This document shows, piece by piece, positions 36,301 to 43,383 of a DNA stretch of 64,000 nucleotides (position 1 is the stretch's first letter; every line of letters begins with the position of its first letter). Under the pieces are notes generated by a model, which was given only the letters and a program-made list of their open reading frames with translations, had not been told where the DNA came from and made no database searches. The translations under genes were made by a program, and so were the position numbers. This DNA comes from Thermoanaerobaculia bacterium (GTDB lineage Bacteria; Acidobacteriota; Thermoanaerobaculia; Multivoradales; Multivoraceae): assembly GCA_022823665.1 (NCBI GenBank), contig JAJEHN010000009.1, positions 124,001 to 188,000 on the forward strand. The letters run 5' to 3'.

Positions 36301-36780
36301 TAGGACGATCTCCAACACCGAGCGGCGCACCCATTCGTTGCCGCCGAGAAGCGTCCCCGCGGCCGCAACCGGGGACTGGCCGGCCCTGCGCGCGTGGGTG
36401 TCGAGCTCGCGGAGCGCCGCCTCCAAGTCGCCCGGCATGCGGCCCGCGACCAGACTGCGGGCCGTCGCTCCGTCCTCGAAGGTCGTGTTCCGCCACAGGT
36501 GGGCCGCCATCTTGAGAAGGTGGGACTTGCCGCTGCCGAAGAAGCCGCTCACCCAGGCCGCGTCCTGGCGCGCCGAGCCCAGGTTGGTCAGGTAACGGTC
36601 AACGATGCGCACCAGCCCGTCGCCGAAGCGGCCGTCGCAAACGAAGGTCTCGAGCTCCTCGCGCAACACCGACGCCGCGCGCACGTCCGAGCCGGCCGGG
36701 TCCGCGTCGATGCGCGCCTGCCCGTTGTTCGCCAGACGCGCGCCGCGGGGGTCGCGGTCGAGAACTTCGTGAATCTTCAT
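33301..36780 (-). CDS. brxC: BREX ATPase BrxC
   Basis: A 1159-residue BREX P-loop protein. Walker A is GFFGSGKSH (79-87), a hallmark of BrxC/PglY, and Walker B is VLVLDEVQQYI (~267-277). Long helical, partly coiled-coil regions fill the C-terminal half. BrxC is required for BREX modification and restriction and is thought to organise the complex. Its length is normal for type 1 BrxC (~1200). ATG 36780 overlaps the brxB stop (ATGA). After its stop the island switches to the XRE/PIN pair, so here brxABC is separated from pglX by about 6 kb of inserted genes, unlike the contiguous classical order. Confidence 0.93.
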   Translation of the reverse strand: MKIHEVLDRDPRGARLANNGQARIDADPAGSDVRAASVLREELETFVCDGRFGDGLVRIVDRYLTNLGSARQDAAWVSGFFGSGKSHLLKMAAHLWRNTTFEDGATARSLVAGRMPGDLEAALRELDTHARRAGQSPVAAAGTLLGGNEWVRRSVLEIVLSARGWPRQYAQAQFCFWLRDEGCLDAVRAAVESAGRDWLRELNNLYVSPVLAQALVDLVPGFAHDAGTAARVLQAQFPLSRTDITTEQFVDAARKALSGSDELPHTVLVLDEVQQYIGDDGERSSAITELAEAVQTRFDGRLMLVGSGQSALSADTPHFAKLRDRFVVHVQLTDADVEAVTRQILLRKKPSAVPAIEEMFEGHAGEVARQLRNTRIAARREDEDHRVDDYPLLPARRRFWEACFRAVDEGGGRSQLRSQLRILHDSLEGIASEDLGAAIPASDLFSALAPDMVSAGVLLGELHTAIARLDDGTDDGRLRRDLCGLAFLVGKLPREGALDLGVRADASTLADLLVTDIRGDASGFRRKVAEELENLVEQSVLLKVGEEHRLQTTEGAEWEREYRQRVGVLRQSEVEIARIRNQLFRDGADEAVRSLRLTQGASKERRVVRLHASDEAPPADDAAVIVWLRDGWSCRPKAVADTARSAGVESPTVFVHLPRRHAEALRDGILSSEAAQRILDLKGSPATAEGRDARSGMESRREEASRRLRELVQETLRAAVVHQGGGTEVFGESLRDKLEKAARASMARLFPEFPKADHRAWEVALRRARDGSDTPLQIVGWDRPTAEHAVARQVLSMLGAGARGTEIHRKLRVAPFGWPQDAVDAVLIALHRSGHVRAMRGGAPVAPGALDQAGIKSAEFRTEKVVLTASERIALRGLFQEAGVQAASGQESLQAAPFLDATRALAGAAGGDAPLPPVPDTAFLDDLSGLAGTEQLAGILGERDRIRESLAEWGALAERREARLPAWKQAMALHRHGRELPGFESLERELRAIEQQRSLLDETDRLAPLAGRLAGELRAAVTEQRERLGAAVAEAAAELEGDPTWQALAAADPDEIRRQYRLTPPETVPISSVAELLASLDERSLLAWRADIDAVRERTSQALAEAAKRAHADDETAKAPTTVTIRRGTLADEAAVREWLEEQEERLIEAVRRGPVVLR

Positions 36781-37343
36781 GGCAGAAACGCCCCCTCGTC
36801 GTGCAGCGTGATCGCCTGCGCGAGGTAGTTCCAGCCGTCGCGCGCGTCGAGCAGCCGGAAGTTGTTCTCGCTCTTGCTGCCGGGAAAGAACACGACCAAG
36901 CGGCCCCTGATGGCCGGTTCGGCGGACCGCACGAGGTCCGAGACTCGCAGGAAGCCGTAGAGCGAGGCCACTCCCAGGAGCGCCGTCACGTCGTTCTCGC
37001 CGGCGCCCTCCAGCGCCGCGCAGAGCCTATGCGCGCAGACGTCGCGGAACTCGCTCTCCAGCTTGAGTTCCAGGAGTGACGGATCCTCGAAGTAGGCGTC
37101 GCGATACTCGTCGCGAGCCATCCAGTCCGCGAACCAGGGCGTGCAGTCCACCAGCGACCAGCCATGGTCGGTACGCAGTGTCGCCTGCTCGAACTCGCCG
37201 ACGCGAGCCCGAATCGTCCGTTCCAGTTCCTTCTCGTAGACCACGAAAACGACCCGCTGGGCGCCGGCGAGGGTGCGCTGCCACGGCGCGCCGATGTGGC
37301 GTTCGTAGGCTCGCGCCAGCTTCTGGACGCGGCTCATGCTCAT
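36777..37343 (-). CDS. brxB: BREX protein BrxB (DUF1788)
   Basis: A 188-residue DUF1788 protein, the BrxB of type 1 BREX; its role is not biochemically defined but it is essential for defence in studied systems. Recognisable stretches are VVFVVYEKELERTIRARVGEF (~30), WSLVDCTPWFADWMARDEYR (~58) and the C-terminal GRLVVFFPGSKSENNFRLLDARDGWNYLA, diagnostic of the family. The ATG at 37343 shares its first base with the last base of the brxA stop (TGATG), and its own stop overlaps the brxC ATG, so brxA-brxB-brxC is one coupled unit. A second Met two codons downstream is an equally possible start. Confidence 0.92.
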   Translation of the reverse strand: MSMSRVQKLARAYERHIGAPWQRTLAGAQRVVFVVYEKELERTIRARVGEFEQATLRTDHGWSLVDCTPWFADWMARDEYRDAYFEDPSLLELKLESEFRDVCAHRLCAALEGAGENDVTALLGVASLYGFLRVSDLVRSAEPAIRGRLVVFFPGSKSENNFRLLDARDGWNYLAQAITLHDEGAFLP

Positions 37344-38137
37344 CAGGGTGCCCCCGTCGCCACCGGGTCGAGGATTCCTGGATGGACCTCGAGGATGTCC
37401 GCCGCGGCGCGGGCGTGGATCAGGCCGAGCTGGTCCGCACGGAGCGCGAACGGCAGAAGCTCGGCGGCATCGCCGTCCCCGGCGACTCGTGCCCAGGGCG
37501 AGTCGAGTAATCTTGAGTCCGGGTAACCCTCCAACCGACCAAGCCAAAGGGCCAGCGCAACGGTCCCATGCGTGGGTTCCGCTCGGCAACGCACCTTGCG
37601 CACCCGCCCCTGGAGAAAACCAGCCTGGGCCCATGAACTGGCGGCGTTGCGGGCGACCTTGTCGAGCACGCCATCGTTCAGTCGGCCGCCCACCGTCTCC
37701 CGGAGCTTTGCCAGAAGAGTGGCGCGCATCATCTCCTCGCCGACATTCAGCAGGACGACGACGGGCGCTGTCGCAGTCAGTAGCGGGTCGCGAGCCATCG
37801 CCGTGAGCAACGCCAGCCGCGGGCGACCGGCGCGGTCACCCTCCCAGAGGCGCCGCAGCACCCGAAAGAGCGGTAGCCGCGGGTCGAGGCCGTAGAGCTC
37901 GCGCAGTCGCTGGAAGCTGATCCGCCGTGTGGCCACCGTCTGCTTGCCGAGCACGTTCTCCCTGATCACAGCGTCCGCGTAGACGCTCCGGTCGCCGTCT
38001 GCGGGCACGGCGGCCAGAAGCTCCTCCAGGTCTCTCAGCATGATCGTCCGACTGGTGTGGGTGCCTCGCGCGCCGAGGCGAAAGCCTGCCCGCTCAAGGT
38101 CAGCGGCGCGGGCGGCTGGTATCGGTCCCGTCTGCAT
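37343..38137 (-). CDS. brxA: BREX protein BrxA (DUF1819)
   Basis: A 264-residue DUF1819 protein, first gene of the BREX operon. BrxA is a small DNA-binding protein of the NusB-like fold in characterised systems. The family core is visible: DAVIRENVLGKQTVATRRISFQRLRELYGL (~55-85), PLFRVLRRLW, RPRLALLTAMARDPLL and KVARNAASSWAQAGFL (~165-180). It is somewhat longer than the ~200-residue E. coli form. ATG 38137 is fixed by the promoter: TTGACC-17-TACGGT ends 9 nt upstream, leaving practically no leader. Its stop overlaps brxB (TGATG). Confidence 0.9.
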   Translation of the reverse strand: MQTGPIPAARAADLERAGFRLGARGTHTSRTIMLRDLEELLAAVPADGDRSVYADAVIRENVLGKQTVATRRISFQRLRELYGLDPRLPLFRVLRRLWEGDRAGRPRLALLTAMARDPLLTATAPVVVLLNVGEEMMRATLLAKLRETVGGRLNDGVLDKVARNAASSWAQAGFLQGRVRKVRCRAEPTHGTVALALWLGRLEGYPDSRLLDSPWARVAGDGDAAELLPFALRADQLGLIHARAAADILEVHPGILDPVATGAP

Positions 38138-38146
38138 AGCTGCGGG

Positions 38147-38175
38147 ACCGTACAGAAGTTGAACCGAGAGGTCAA
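38147..38175 (-). promoter_or_regulatory. Sigma-70-type promoter of the BREX operon
   Basis: On the minus strand, -35 TTGACC (38175-38170), a 17-bp spacer, and -10 TACGGT (38152-38147), ending 9 nt before the brxA ATG (38137). The predicted transcription start is therefore at or within a few bases of the start codon. This is the best promoter in the window. It directly abuts the inverted repeat at 38176-38203. Confidence 0.7.
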
Positions 38176-38203
38176 GTTTCGCCGGCAAGTTTGCCGGCGA
38201 AAC
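38176..38203. promoter_or_regulatory. Perfect 13-bp inverted repeat abutting the brxA -35 box
   Basis: GTTTCGCCGGCAA and its exact reverse complement are separated by 2 nt. The repeat fills the space between the brxA -35 hexamer and the stop of the PhlG-like gene (38208). No T-run follows on either strand, so an operator is more likely than a terminator. Known BREX loci are repressed by BrxR-type proteins binding inverted repeats upstream of brxA; no WYL-type BrxR gene is in this window. A dual role as attenuating hairpin for the upstream gene is possible. Confidence 0.65.
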
Positions 38204-38207
38204 CACA

Positions 38208-38864
38208 TCAAGACCGCCGCGCCTCCTCGTACAACGCCGGCACGAACTTCTCCGTCTCGCCACTCTCTTCGATGTTGTGGACGATCCAGGCCTGGAGCAG
38301 TTCCTCCGTGAACTGCCGGCGGATGATCCAGTTCAGGAATCGGCCGATGATCGGCACCCGCACGCCGATACGGGCCTCTGTGTAGAACGAGCAACCGCCC
38401 TCGACCTCGGCGTAGAGATGGTCGAGCGAACCGACGCGGAACAGGCCGCCGAGCAGCAGGTCGAAGTTGAAGGCCTCGTCGTCGAATCGGCTCACCCGGG
38501 CCTTCGCCCGGACCGGGTGCTTGCCGCCAAGATCTTCATGAATCTCGATCACGCTTCCCGGGCCGAGGCGTCCGCGAACATAGACTCGGCGGCGCCAGCG
38601 GACTGCGATGTGGTCGAAGGGGTGCCAGTAGCGGTAGACCGGCACCAGAGGGCCGCTGAAGTCGCTGCCGTTGTAGCGGGTCCAGGTATCGATGTTCTCG
38701 AACCACCAGCGCAGCATCTCGGGCGAGACGCCCTTCATCGTGTCGTGTTCGATCGAGGCGCGCAGGCGGCCGCCGGCGAGGCGCTCGACCGTCTGGCGGG
38801 CCGAGTCGAGCCCCTTCATCGGGCCGAAGAAACCGGTCTTGGGACCGGATCGCGTGTCGGACAT
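38208..38864 (-). CDS. DAPG hydrolase (PhlG)-like protein
   Basis: A 218-residue protein matching the 2,4-diacetylphloroglucinol hydrolase domain, a Bet v1/SRPBCC-like zinc enzyme that cleaves a C-C bond. Characteristic parts are ASIEHDTMKGVSPEMLRWWFENIDTW (~37-62) and PVYRYWHPFDHIAVRW (~74-89), supplying His and Glu metal ligands. Many relatives lie outside phloroglucinol metabolism, so the substrate is unknown. GGGAGG precedes the ATG, and a TACGTT lies ~15 nt upstream. The start codon overlaps that of the divergent cytochrome gene in a CATG. It ends 5 bp from the brxA operator repeat, in the same direction as BREX; read-through into BREX is conceivable. Confidence 0.82.
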   Translation of the reverse strand: MSDTRSGPKTGFFGPMKGLDSARQTVERLAGGRLRASIEHDTMKGVSPEMLRWWFENIDTWTRYNGSDFSGPLVPVYRYWHPFDHIAVRWRRRVYVRGRLGPGSVIEIHEDLGGKHPVRAKARVSRFDDEAFNFDLLLGGLFRVGSLDHLYAEVEGGCSFYTEARIGVRVPIIGRFLNWIIRRQFTEELLQAWIVHNIEESGETEKFVPALYEEARRS

Positions 38865-39924
38865 GGAACCTCCCGCGGCAACGTATCAGCCGTGCGGCCG
38901 GTGGCTCGCAGCCTTTCTCTGCATGGCGATATCGGTCGGTGCGGCGGCCGCGGCGAGCGGCCAGAGCACCAACGGCGAGGACGCGTCCGCAGCAGCGGCG
39001 GAAGCGGTCGCCGACCTCGGCCGGCAGGCCTTCCTCCGCTACTGCCGGGAATGCCACGGCGAGGACGGCGACGGACTCGGCAAGTTCAGCTACACGACCG
39101 GCGAGCGGCCCCGCAGCTTCCAGTCGGGCCGTTTCAAGCTGGCGACCACCGAGAACGCGATCCCCTCGGACCGTGACCTCGAGGAGACGATCCGCCGCGG
39201 CATGCCGGGCACCGGCATGTCGGCCTGGGGCCAGGTTCCGGAGGCCGAGATCGCGGCGATGGCCCGCTACACGCGCAGCTTCAGTCTGGGGGCCATCAGG
39301 GCGGAACTCGACCGTCAGATGGCCGCCGGCGAGTTGAGCGCCGCCGAAGCGGATGCCGAGTTCGCCCGGCGGACGACTCCGGGCCCGCCGATCGCCATCC
39401 CACCCGCGCCACCGTTCGACGACGAGCGACGCGCCCGTGGCGAACGGATCTACCTGGAAGCCTGCGCTTCCTGCCACGGACCGAACGGCAGGCGGCTTCG
39501 CAACGACCCGATGCCGGACTTCGAAGGCAACCACACGCTGCCGACGAATATCGTCGGCGGCGTCTTCAAGGGCGGCAACCACAGCGCCGCGATCTACAGC
39601 CGCCTCTACCTCGGCATGGACGGCACGGCCATGCCGGGTTATCGCGACGCGTACAGCCCGGACGAGCTCTGGGACGTCGTCCACACAGTGCAGCGCATCA
39701 TCACCGAGGGCGGCCTGGGGCAGCCGGAAGATGAGGCCGCGATGGCGGCAGCAGCGACCGCGGCACAGGCAGCGGCGGCTGCCTACGACTCGCTCTTCGA
39801 CGAGCCACGGGACGAGGTGGTCACGTACGAGGAGAGGGGAACTTCGCCGATCCTGGTCTGGGGCGGAGGCGCTCTGCTGCTACTGGTGATCGTGGGCTCG
39901 GCGCTGTTGACCAGCCGCCGGTAG
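38863..39924 (+). CDS. Exported dihaem cytochrome c with C-terminal membrane anchor
   Basis: A 353-residue protein: signal peptide (LAAFLCMAISVGAAAAASG), a first class I cytochrome c domain with CRECH (~60-64) and Met ligand region GMPGTGMSAWG, a second with CASCH (~201-205) and GTAMPGYRDAYS, then an Ala-rich linker and a transmembrane helix (ILVWGGGALLLLVIVGSALL, ~328-348) ending in SRR. It should carry electrons at the outer face of the membrane, in the style of the cytochrome subunits of alternative complex III or haem-copper oxidases, but no oxidase genes are near. The ATG at 38863 overlaps the divergent PhlG-like start (CATG). Confidence 0.87.
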   Translation: MEPPAATYQPCGRWLAAFLCMAISVGAAAAASGQSTNGEDASAAAAEAVADLGRQAFLRYCRECHGEDGDGLGKFSYTTGERPRSFQSGRFKLATTENAIPSDRDLEETIRRGMPGTGMSAWGQVPEAEIAAMARYTRSFSLGAIRAELDRQMAAGELSAAEADAEFARRTTPGPPIAIPPAPPFDDERRARGERIYLEACASCHGPNGRRLRNDPMPDFEGNHTLPTNIVGGVFKGGNHSAAIYSRLYLGMDGTAMPGYRDAYSPDELWDVVHTVQRIITEGGLGQPEDEAAMAAAATAAQAAAAAYDSLFDEPRDEVVTYEERGTSPILVWGGGALLLLVIVGSALLTSRR

Positions 39925-39929
39925 GGACA

Positions 39930-39990
39930 CGGGCTCGCCGCTTCGCGGCATCGCGCCTGATGCGGGTCAGAAGACCCGCGCACCCAGTGG
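39930..39990 (-). repeat. Hairpin repeat, copy 3 (full, inverted relative to copy 2), right of the BREX island
   Basis: Reverse complement of 15149-15208 with one mismatch seen. It contains the hairpin GCGGGTC-AGAA-GACCCGC (39962-39979, plus-strand reading) and the GCCGC/GCGGC hairpin. It occupies almost the whole gap between the convergent cytochrome and serC genes, a position suited to a bidirectional terminator. Confidence 0.92.
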
Positions 39991-39995
39991 GCTTC

Positions 39996-41132
39996 TCAGT
40001 GGCTGGCGCGGAACGCCAGCATGAAGTCGCGTAGCCGCTCGGCCCCTTCCATGGGCATCGCGTTGTAGAGCGACGCGCGGAAGCCGCCGACGCTGCGGTG
40101 ACCCTTGAGCGCCACGAGATGCCGTTCGGCCGCGCCGGCAACGAACGCCTTTTCCAGATCGCCACGCCGCAGCCTGAAGGTCACGTTCATGTGCGAACGG
40201 CTCGCAGGCTCGGCGTGCGGGACGTAGAACTCGCCGCCGTCGCCGTCCAGCAAGTCGTAGATCAGTCCGGTCTTGGCCTCCGCCGCGGCGGCCGCCGCCT
40301 CCAGGCCGCCGACCTCGTCGCGCAACCAGCGGGTCATGAGCAGGACCACGTAGACGCCGAAGACGTTCGGGGTGTTGAGACGCGACCCCTTCTCGGCCTG
40401 AAGCCGGAAGCTGAGCATCGAGTGCACGTCGTCGTCGCAGCGTTCGAGTAGGTCGTCCGAGACCACGACCACGGTCAGCCCCGAGGGTCCGGCGTTCTTC
40501 TGCGCGCAGGCGTAGAGCAGGCCGAACTCGCGCACCTCGACCGGGCCCGAGAGAAAGTCCGACGACACGTCGCAGACGAGGGGCGCGTCGCCGACCGCGG
40601 GCGGACGGCGAAACTGGACGCCCTGGATCGTCTCGTTCGAGGTGTAGTGGACGTACGCCGAGGCTGGCGGCAGATCGAGCTCGCCGTCCTTCGGCACCCG
40701 CACGAAGTTGTCCGCCTTCCCGTCCCATGCCACGTGGACCTGTCCCTCCCGGAGCGCTTCGACCACTGCCTTGCTGCCCCAGGATCCGGTCAGGATGTAG
40801 CTCGCCGGCAGGTTCTGACCGGCCAGCAGGTTGATCGGGACCATGGAGAACTGCAGCGAGGCGCCACCCTGCAGGAAGAGCACGCGGTAGTTGTCCGGGA
40901 CGGCGAGCAACTCGCGCAGGTTCGCCTCCGCCTCGGCGAGGATCGCGTCGAACGCCGCCGAGCGGTGGCTGATTTCCAGCACGGAACTGCCGACACCCGG
41001 CAACGCAAGCAGATCGCGTTGTATCTCCTGAAGGACCGGCAACGGCAGCACCGCCGGGCCTGGCGAGAAGTTGAAGACACGCTGCTCCCGTGCTTGCTGC
41101 GTCGAAGGCTGTCGATCGAGCGTCAGGGTCAT
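39996..41132 (-). CDS. serC: Phosphoserine aminotransferase
   Basis: A 378-residue class V PLP aminotransferase converting 3-phosphohydroxypyruvate and glutamate to phosphoserine (serine route; also pyridoxine synthesis). Family marks are VFNFSPGPAVLPLPVLQEI at the start, VLFLQGGASLQFSMVPINLL (~84-103), the PLP lysine in TGSWGSKAVVEA (~125), and SDFLSGPVEV. I chose ATG 41132 because it begins 18 residues before the conserved NFSPGP. No other serine-pathway gene is adjacent. The stop is 6 bp from hairpin repeat copy 3. Confidence 0.95.
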   Translation of the reverse strand: MTLTLDRQPSTQQAREQRVFNFSPGPAVLPLPVLQEIQRDLLALPGVGSSVLEISHRSAAFDAILAEAEANLRELLAVPDNYRVLFLQGGASLQFSMVPINLLAGQNLPASYILTGSWGSKAVVEALREGQVHVAWDGKADNFVRVPKDGELDLPPASAYVHYTSNETIQGVQFRRPPAVGDAPLVCDVSSDFLSGPVEVREFGLLYACAQKNAGPSGLTVVVVSDDLLERCDDDVHSMLSFRLQAEKGSRLNTPNVFGVYVVLLMTRWLRDEVGGLEAAAAAAEAKTGLIYDLLDGDGGEFYVPHAEPASRSHMNVTFRLRRGDLEKAFVAGAAERHLVALKGHRSVGGFRASLYNAMPMEGAERLRDFMLAFRASH

Positions 41133-41223
41133 CGCGGAAGTCCGTGTGATTGCCGAACCGGGGCTCAGCCGGGGAGCGCGATCGTAACCCGGTTGGTAGC
41201 AGGATGCATGGCCTTCCGTAGGA

Positions 41224-41245
41224 CCGGCCAGAGGGCCGGCGCACC
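41224..41245 (-). repeat. Degenerate member of the hairpin repeat family
   Basis: On the minus strand this reads GGTGCGC followed by a stem-loop CCGGCC-CTCT-GGCCGG. It has the same GGTGCG lead and pyrimidine-TCT loop as the main repeat but a changed stem. It lies in the divergent gap between serC and the molybdopterin oxidoreductase. Confidence 0.5.
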
Positions 41246-41285
41246 GGCAGACGGATCGGCGACGCGATCCGTCGGTCCCGCGTTG

Positions 41286-41291
41286 TACGCT
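41286..41291 (+). promoter_or_regulatory. Leaderless-type -10 element of the molybdopterin oxidoreductase
   Basis: TACGCT ends 7 nt before the ATG at 41299. No Shine-Dalgarno is visible. Confidence 0.35.
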
Positions 41292-41298
41292 TCCACGG

Positions 41299-43383
41299 AT
41301 GACCGTCGCCGATCCGACGCCTAGCCAGGCTCCGCAGGCCACCATTCATCACACGGCCTGCACGCTGGACTGCCCCGACTCCTGCTCCCTCGAGGTCGAG
41401 GTGCGGGACGGTCGGGTCGACAAGGTACGCGCCGCGCCACCCGAGGTCGCGCATCCGCTGACCAGCGGCTTCATCTGCTCCAAGGTCGGCCGGATCTCCC
41501 GCCACCTCTACGGCGAGGATCGCCTGCTCCACCCGGCGCGCCGTGCCGGGCCGAAGGGCGAAGGCCGGTTCGAGCCGATCTCCTGGGACCGCGCCATCGA
41601 CCTGATCGTCGAGCGGATGACGGAGGCGAAGGCCGCGCTGGGCGGCGAATCCGTACTGCCGCTGAGCTACGGAGGCTCGAACGGCCTGCTGACCCAGGAC
41701 ACGGCCGATGCGATTCTGTTCCGCCGCTTCGGCGCCTCGGCGCTGGCACGCACCGTGTGCGCCGCGCCCAGCACCGCGGCCGCGCTCGGCCTCTACGGCA
41801 AGATGGCCGGCGTCGCTCTCGAGGACTACGAACGCGCGCAGCTAGCCATCGTCTGGGGCGCCAACCCCTCCTCCACCGGCATCCACCTGGTCCCGATCCT
41901 GCGCACCGCCAAGGCCAACGGCGGCAAGCTCGTCGTCGTCGATCCGCGGCGCACGCCGCTGGCGAAGCAGGCCGACCTCCACCTGCAGCCGCGGCCCGGC
42001 ACGGACCTGTGCCTGGCGCTCGCGCTCCACCGCGAGCTCTTCCGCCGCGGCGACGCGGATCTCGACTTCCTGGCCGAACACGCGACCGGCGTCGACGAAC
42101 TGCGCCGGCGCGCCGAGCCCTGGACGTTCGAGCACGCCGCCGAGATCACCGGCGTTCCGGCGCGCAACATCGCCCGTTGCTACGAGCTCTACAGCGAGGC
42201 CTCCCCGGCGGTCATCCGTTGCGGCTGGGGCATCGAGCGCAACCGGAACGGCGGCTCGGCGGTCGCAGCGGTCCTCGCCCTGCCTGCCGTGGCGGGCAAG
42301 TTCAGGGTCCGCGCCGGCGGCTACACGATGAGCAACGGCGCCGCGTTCCGGAACGTCGGCTGGCGCGAGCCGTCGCCGGGCACCCGGATCGTGAACATGA
42401 ACCACGTCGGCCGGGTCCTGACCGACCCGGACGCGATCCCGGGCCCGCCGGTGAAGGTCCTCTTCGTCTACAACGCGAACCCGCTGGCGACGCTGCCGAA
42501 CCAGGAACTCGTCCGGCGCGGGCTGGCCCGCGAGGACCTGTTCACGGTCGTCTTCGACCAGGTGATGACCGATACCGCCGCCTACGCCGACCTGGTGCTG
42601 CCGGCGACGACCTTCCTGGAGCACGACGACCTGGCGATGGGCTACGGCGCGATGGTGCTCCACGACACTAAGCCGGTGACGGAGCCGGTCGGCGAGGCCC
42701 GTTCCAACCTGCGCGTCTTCGGCGAGCTGGCGGACCGGCTCGGACTCCTGCACGACGATGACCCCCGCTCGGAGGGCGAATGGCGGCAGGCGGTGGTGGG
42801 CCGGCAGCGGGAACGGCAGCTCGCGAACGAAGGTCTGGTGCTGCCCGAGACCGGCCGCCGGCCGATCCAGTTCGTCGACGTCTTCCCCCACACGGCCGAC
42901 CGCAAGGTCCATCTCTGCCCGCCGTCCCTCGAGGCCGAGTCCGCGCGGGGGCTCTACGCCTTCCACTCCGAGCCGGGCGATGGACGGTACCCGCTGGCGC
43001 TCATCTCGCCTTCCGTGCCGCAAACGGTGAGCTCGACCTTCGGCCAGTTGCGGCGCGGCCAGGTGCCGCTCGAGATGCACCCGGACGACGCCGCGGCGCG
43101 CGGCCTCGGGCGCAACAAGCCGCGGGTCCGGGTGTTCAACGACTACGGCGAGGTCCGCTGCCGCGTCCGTCTCAACCCGGATCTCAAGCCCGGAGTCGCC
43201 CTGCTTCCAAAGGGCGTCTGGGCCAGGAGCACCGAGTCCGGGACCAACGCCTGCGCCCTGGCGCCGGACACCCTCACCGACATCGGCGCCGGCGCCTGCT
43301 TCAATGACGCCCGGGTCGAGGTCGAGGCCCTGGACGACGTGTCGGTGCGCCGGGCTTCTGGCCGGCCTCGAGCCGCAACGTGA
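41299..43383 (+). CDS. Molybdopterin-dependent oxidoreductase (formate dehydrogenase-like large subunit)
   Basis: A 694-residue member of the DMSO reductase/FdhF superfamily. The N-terminal [4Fe-4S] site is C21-x3-C25-x3-C29-x30-C60 (ACTLDCPDSCSLE ... GFICSK). A Cys in RTVCAAPSTAAALG (~154) is placed where a Mo-ligating Cys could be. MGD-binding blocks follow (IVWGANPSSTGIH, VVVDPRRTPLAKQADLHLQPRPGTD), and the C-terminal MopB domain contains MHPDDAAARGL. There is no Tat leader and no accessory subunit nearby, so it is probably a cytoplasmic stand-alone enzyme; the substrate is unknown. The last ~13 residues are encoded by a hairpin-repeat-like element. The stop overlaps the next gene's GTG. 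Confidence 0.88.
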   Translation: MTVADPTPSQAPQATIHHTACTLDCPDSCSLEVEVRDGRVDKVRAAPPEVAHPLTSGFICSKVGRISRHLYGEDRLLHPARRAGPKGEGRFEPISWDRAIDLIVERMTEAKAALGGESVLPLSYGGSNGLLTQDTADAILFRRFGASALARTVCAAPSTAAALGLYGKMAGVALEDYERAQLAIVWGANPSSTGIHLVPILRTAKANGGKLVVVDPRRTPLAKQADLHLQPRPGTDLCLALALHRELFRRGDADLDFLAEHATGVDELRRRAEPWTFEHAAEITGVPARNIARCYELYSEASPAVIRCGWGIERNRNGGSAVAAVLALPAVAGKFRVRAGGYTMSNGAAFRNVGWREPSPGTRIVNMNHVGRVLTDPDAIPGPPVKVLFVYNANPLATLPNQELVRRGLAREDLFTVVFDQVMTDTAAYADLVLPATTFLEHDDLAMGYGAMVLHDTKPVTEPVGEARSNLRVFGELADRLGLLHDDDPRSEGEWRQAVVGRQRERQLANEGLVLPETGRRPIQFVDVFPHTADRKVHLCPPSLEAESARGLYAFHSEPGDGRYPLALISPSVPQTVSSTFGQLRRGQVPLEMHPDDAAARGLGRNKPRVRVFNDYGEVRCRVRLNPDLKPGVALLPKGVWARSTESGTNACALAPDTLTDIGAGACFNDARVEVEALDDVSVRRASGRPRAAT
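43344..43366 (+). repeat. Hairpin-repeat-like element inside the 3' end of the oxidoreductase gene
   Basis: GGTGCGCCGGGCTTCTGGCC plus GGC resembles the main repeat's GGTGCGCGGGTCTTCTGACC, with several stem substitutions but the TTCT loop kept. Here it is translated as VRRASGR at the C-terminus of the protein, suggesting the element was captured as coding sequence. Confidence 0.45.

Noticed and set aside
33853..36303. Plus-strand 816-codon frame opposite brxC
   Set aside because: Antisense shadow of a gene with intact Walker A and B; composition is typical of GC-rich reverse frames.
38176..38203. Reading the perfect inverted repeat as an intrinsic terminator for the PhlG-like gene
   Set aside because: No U-tract follows on the minus strand; the next bases are the brxA -35 hexamer. 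An operator role explains its position better, though a hairpin effect cannot be excluded.
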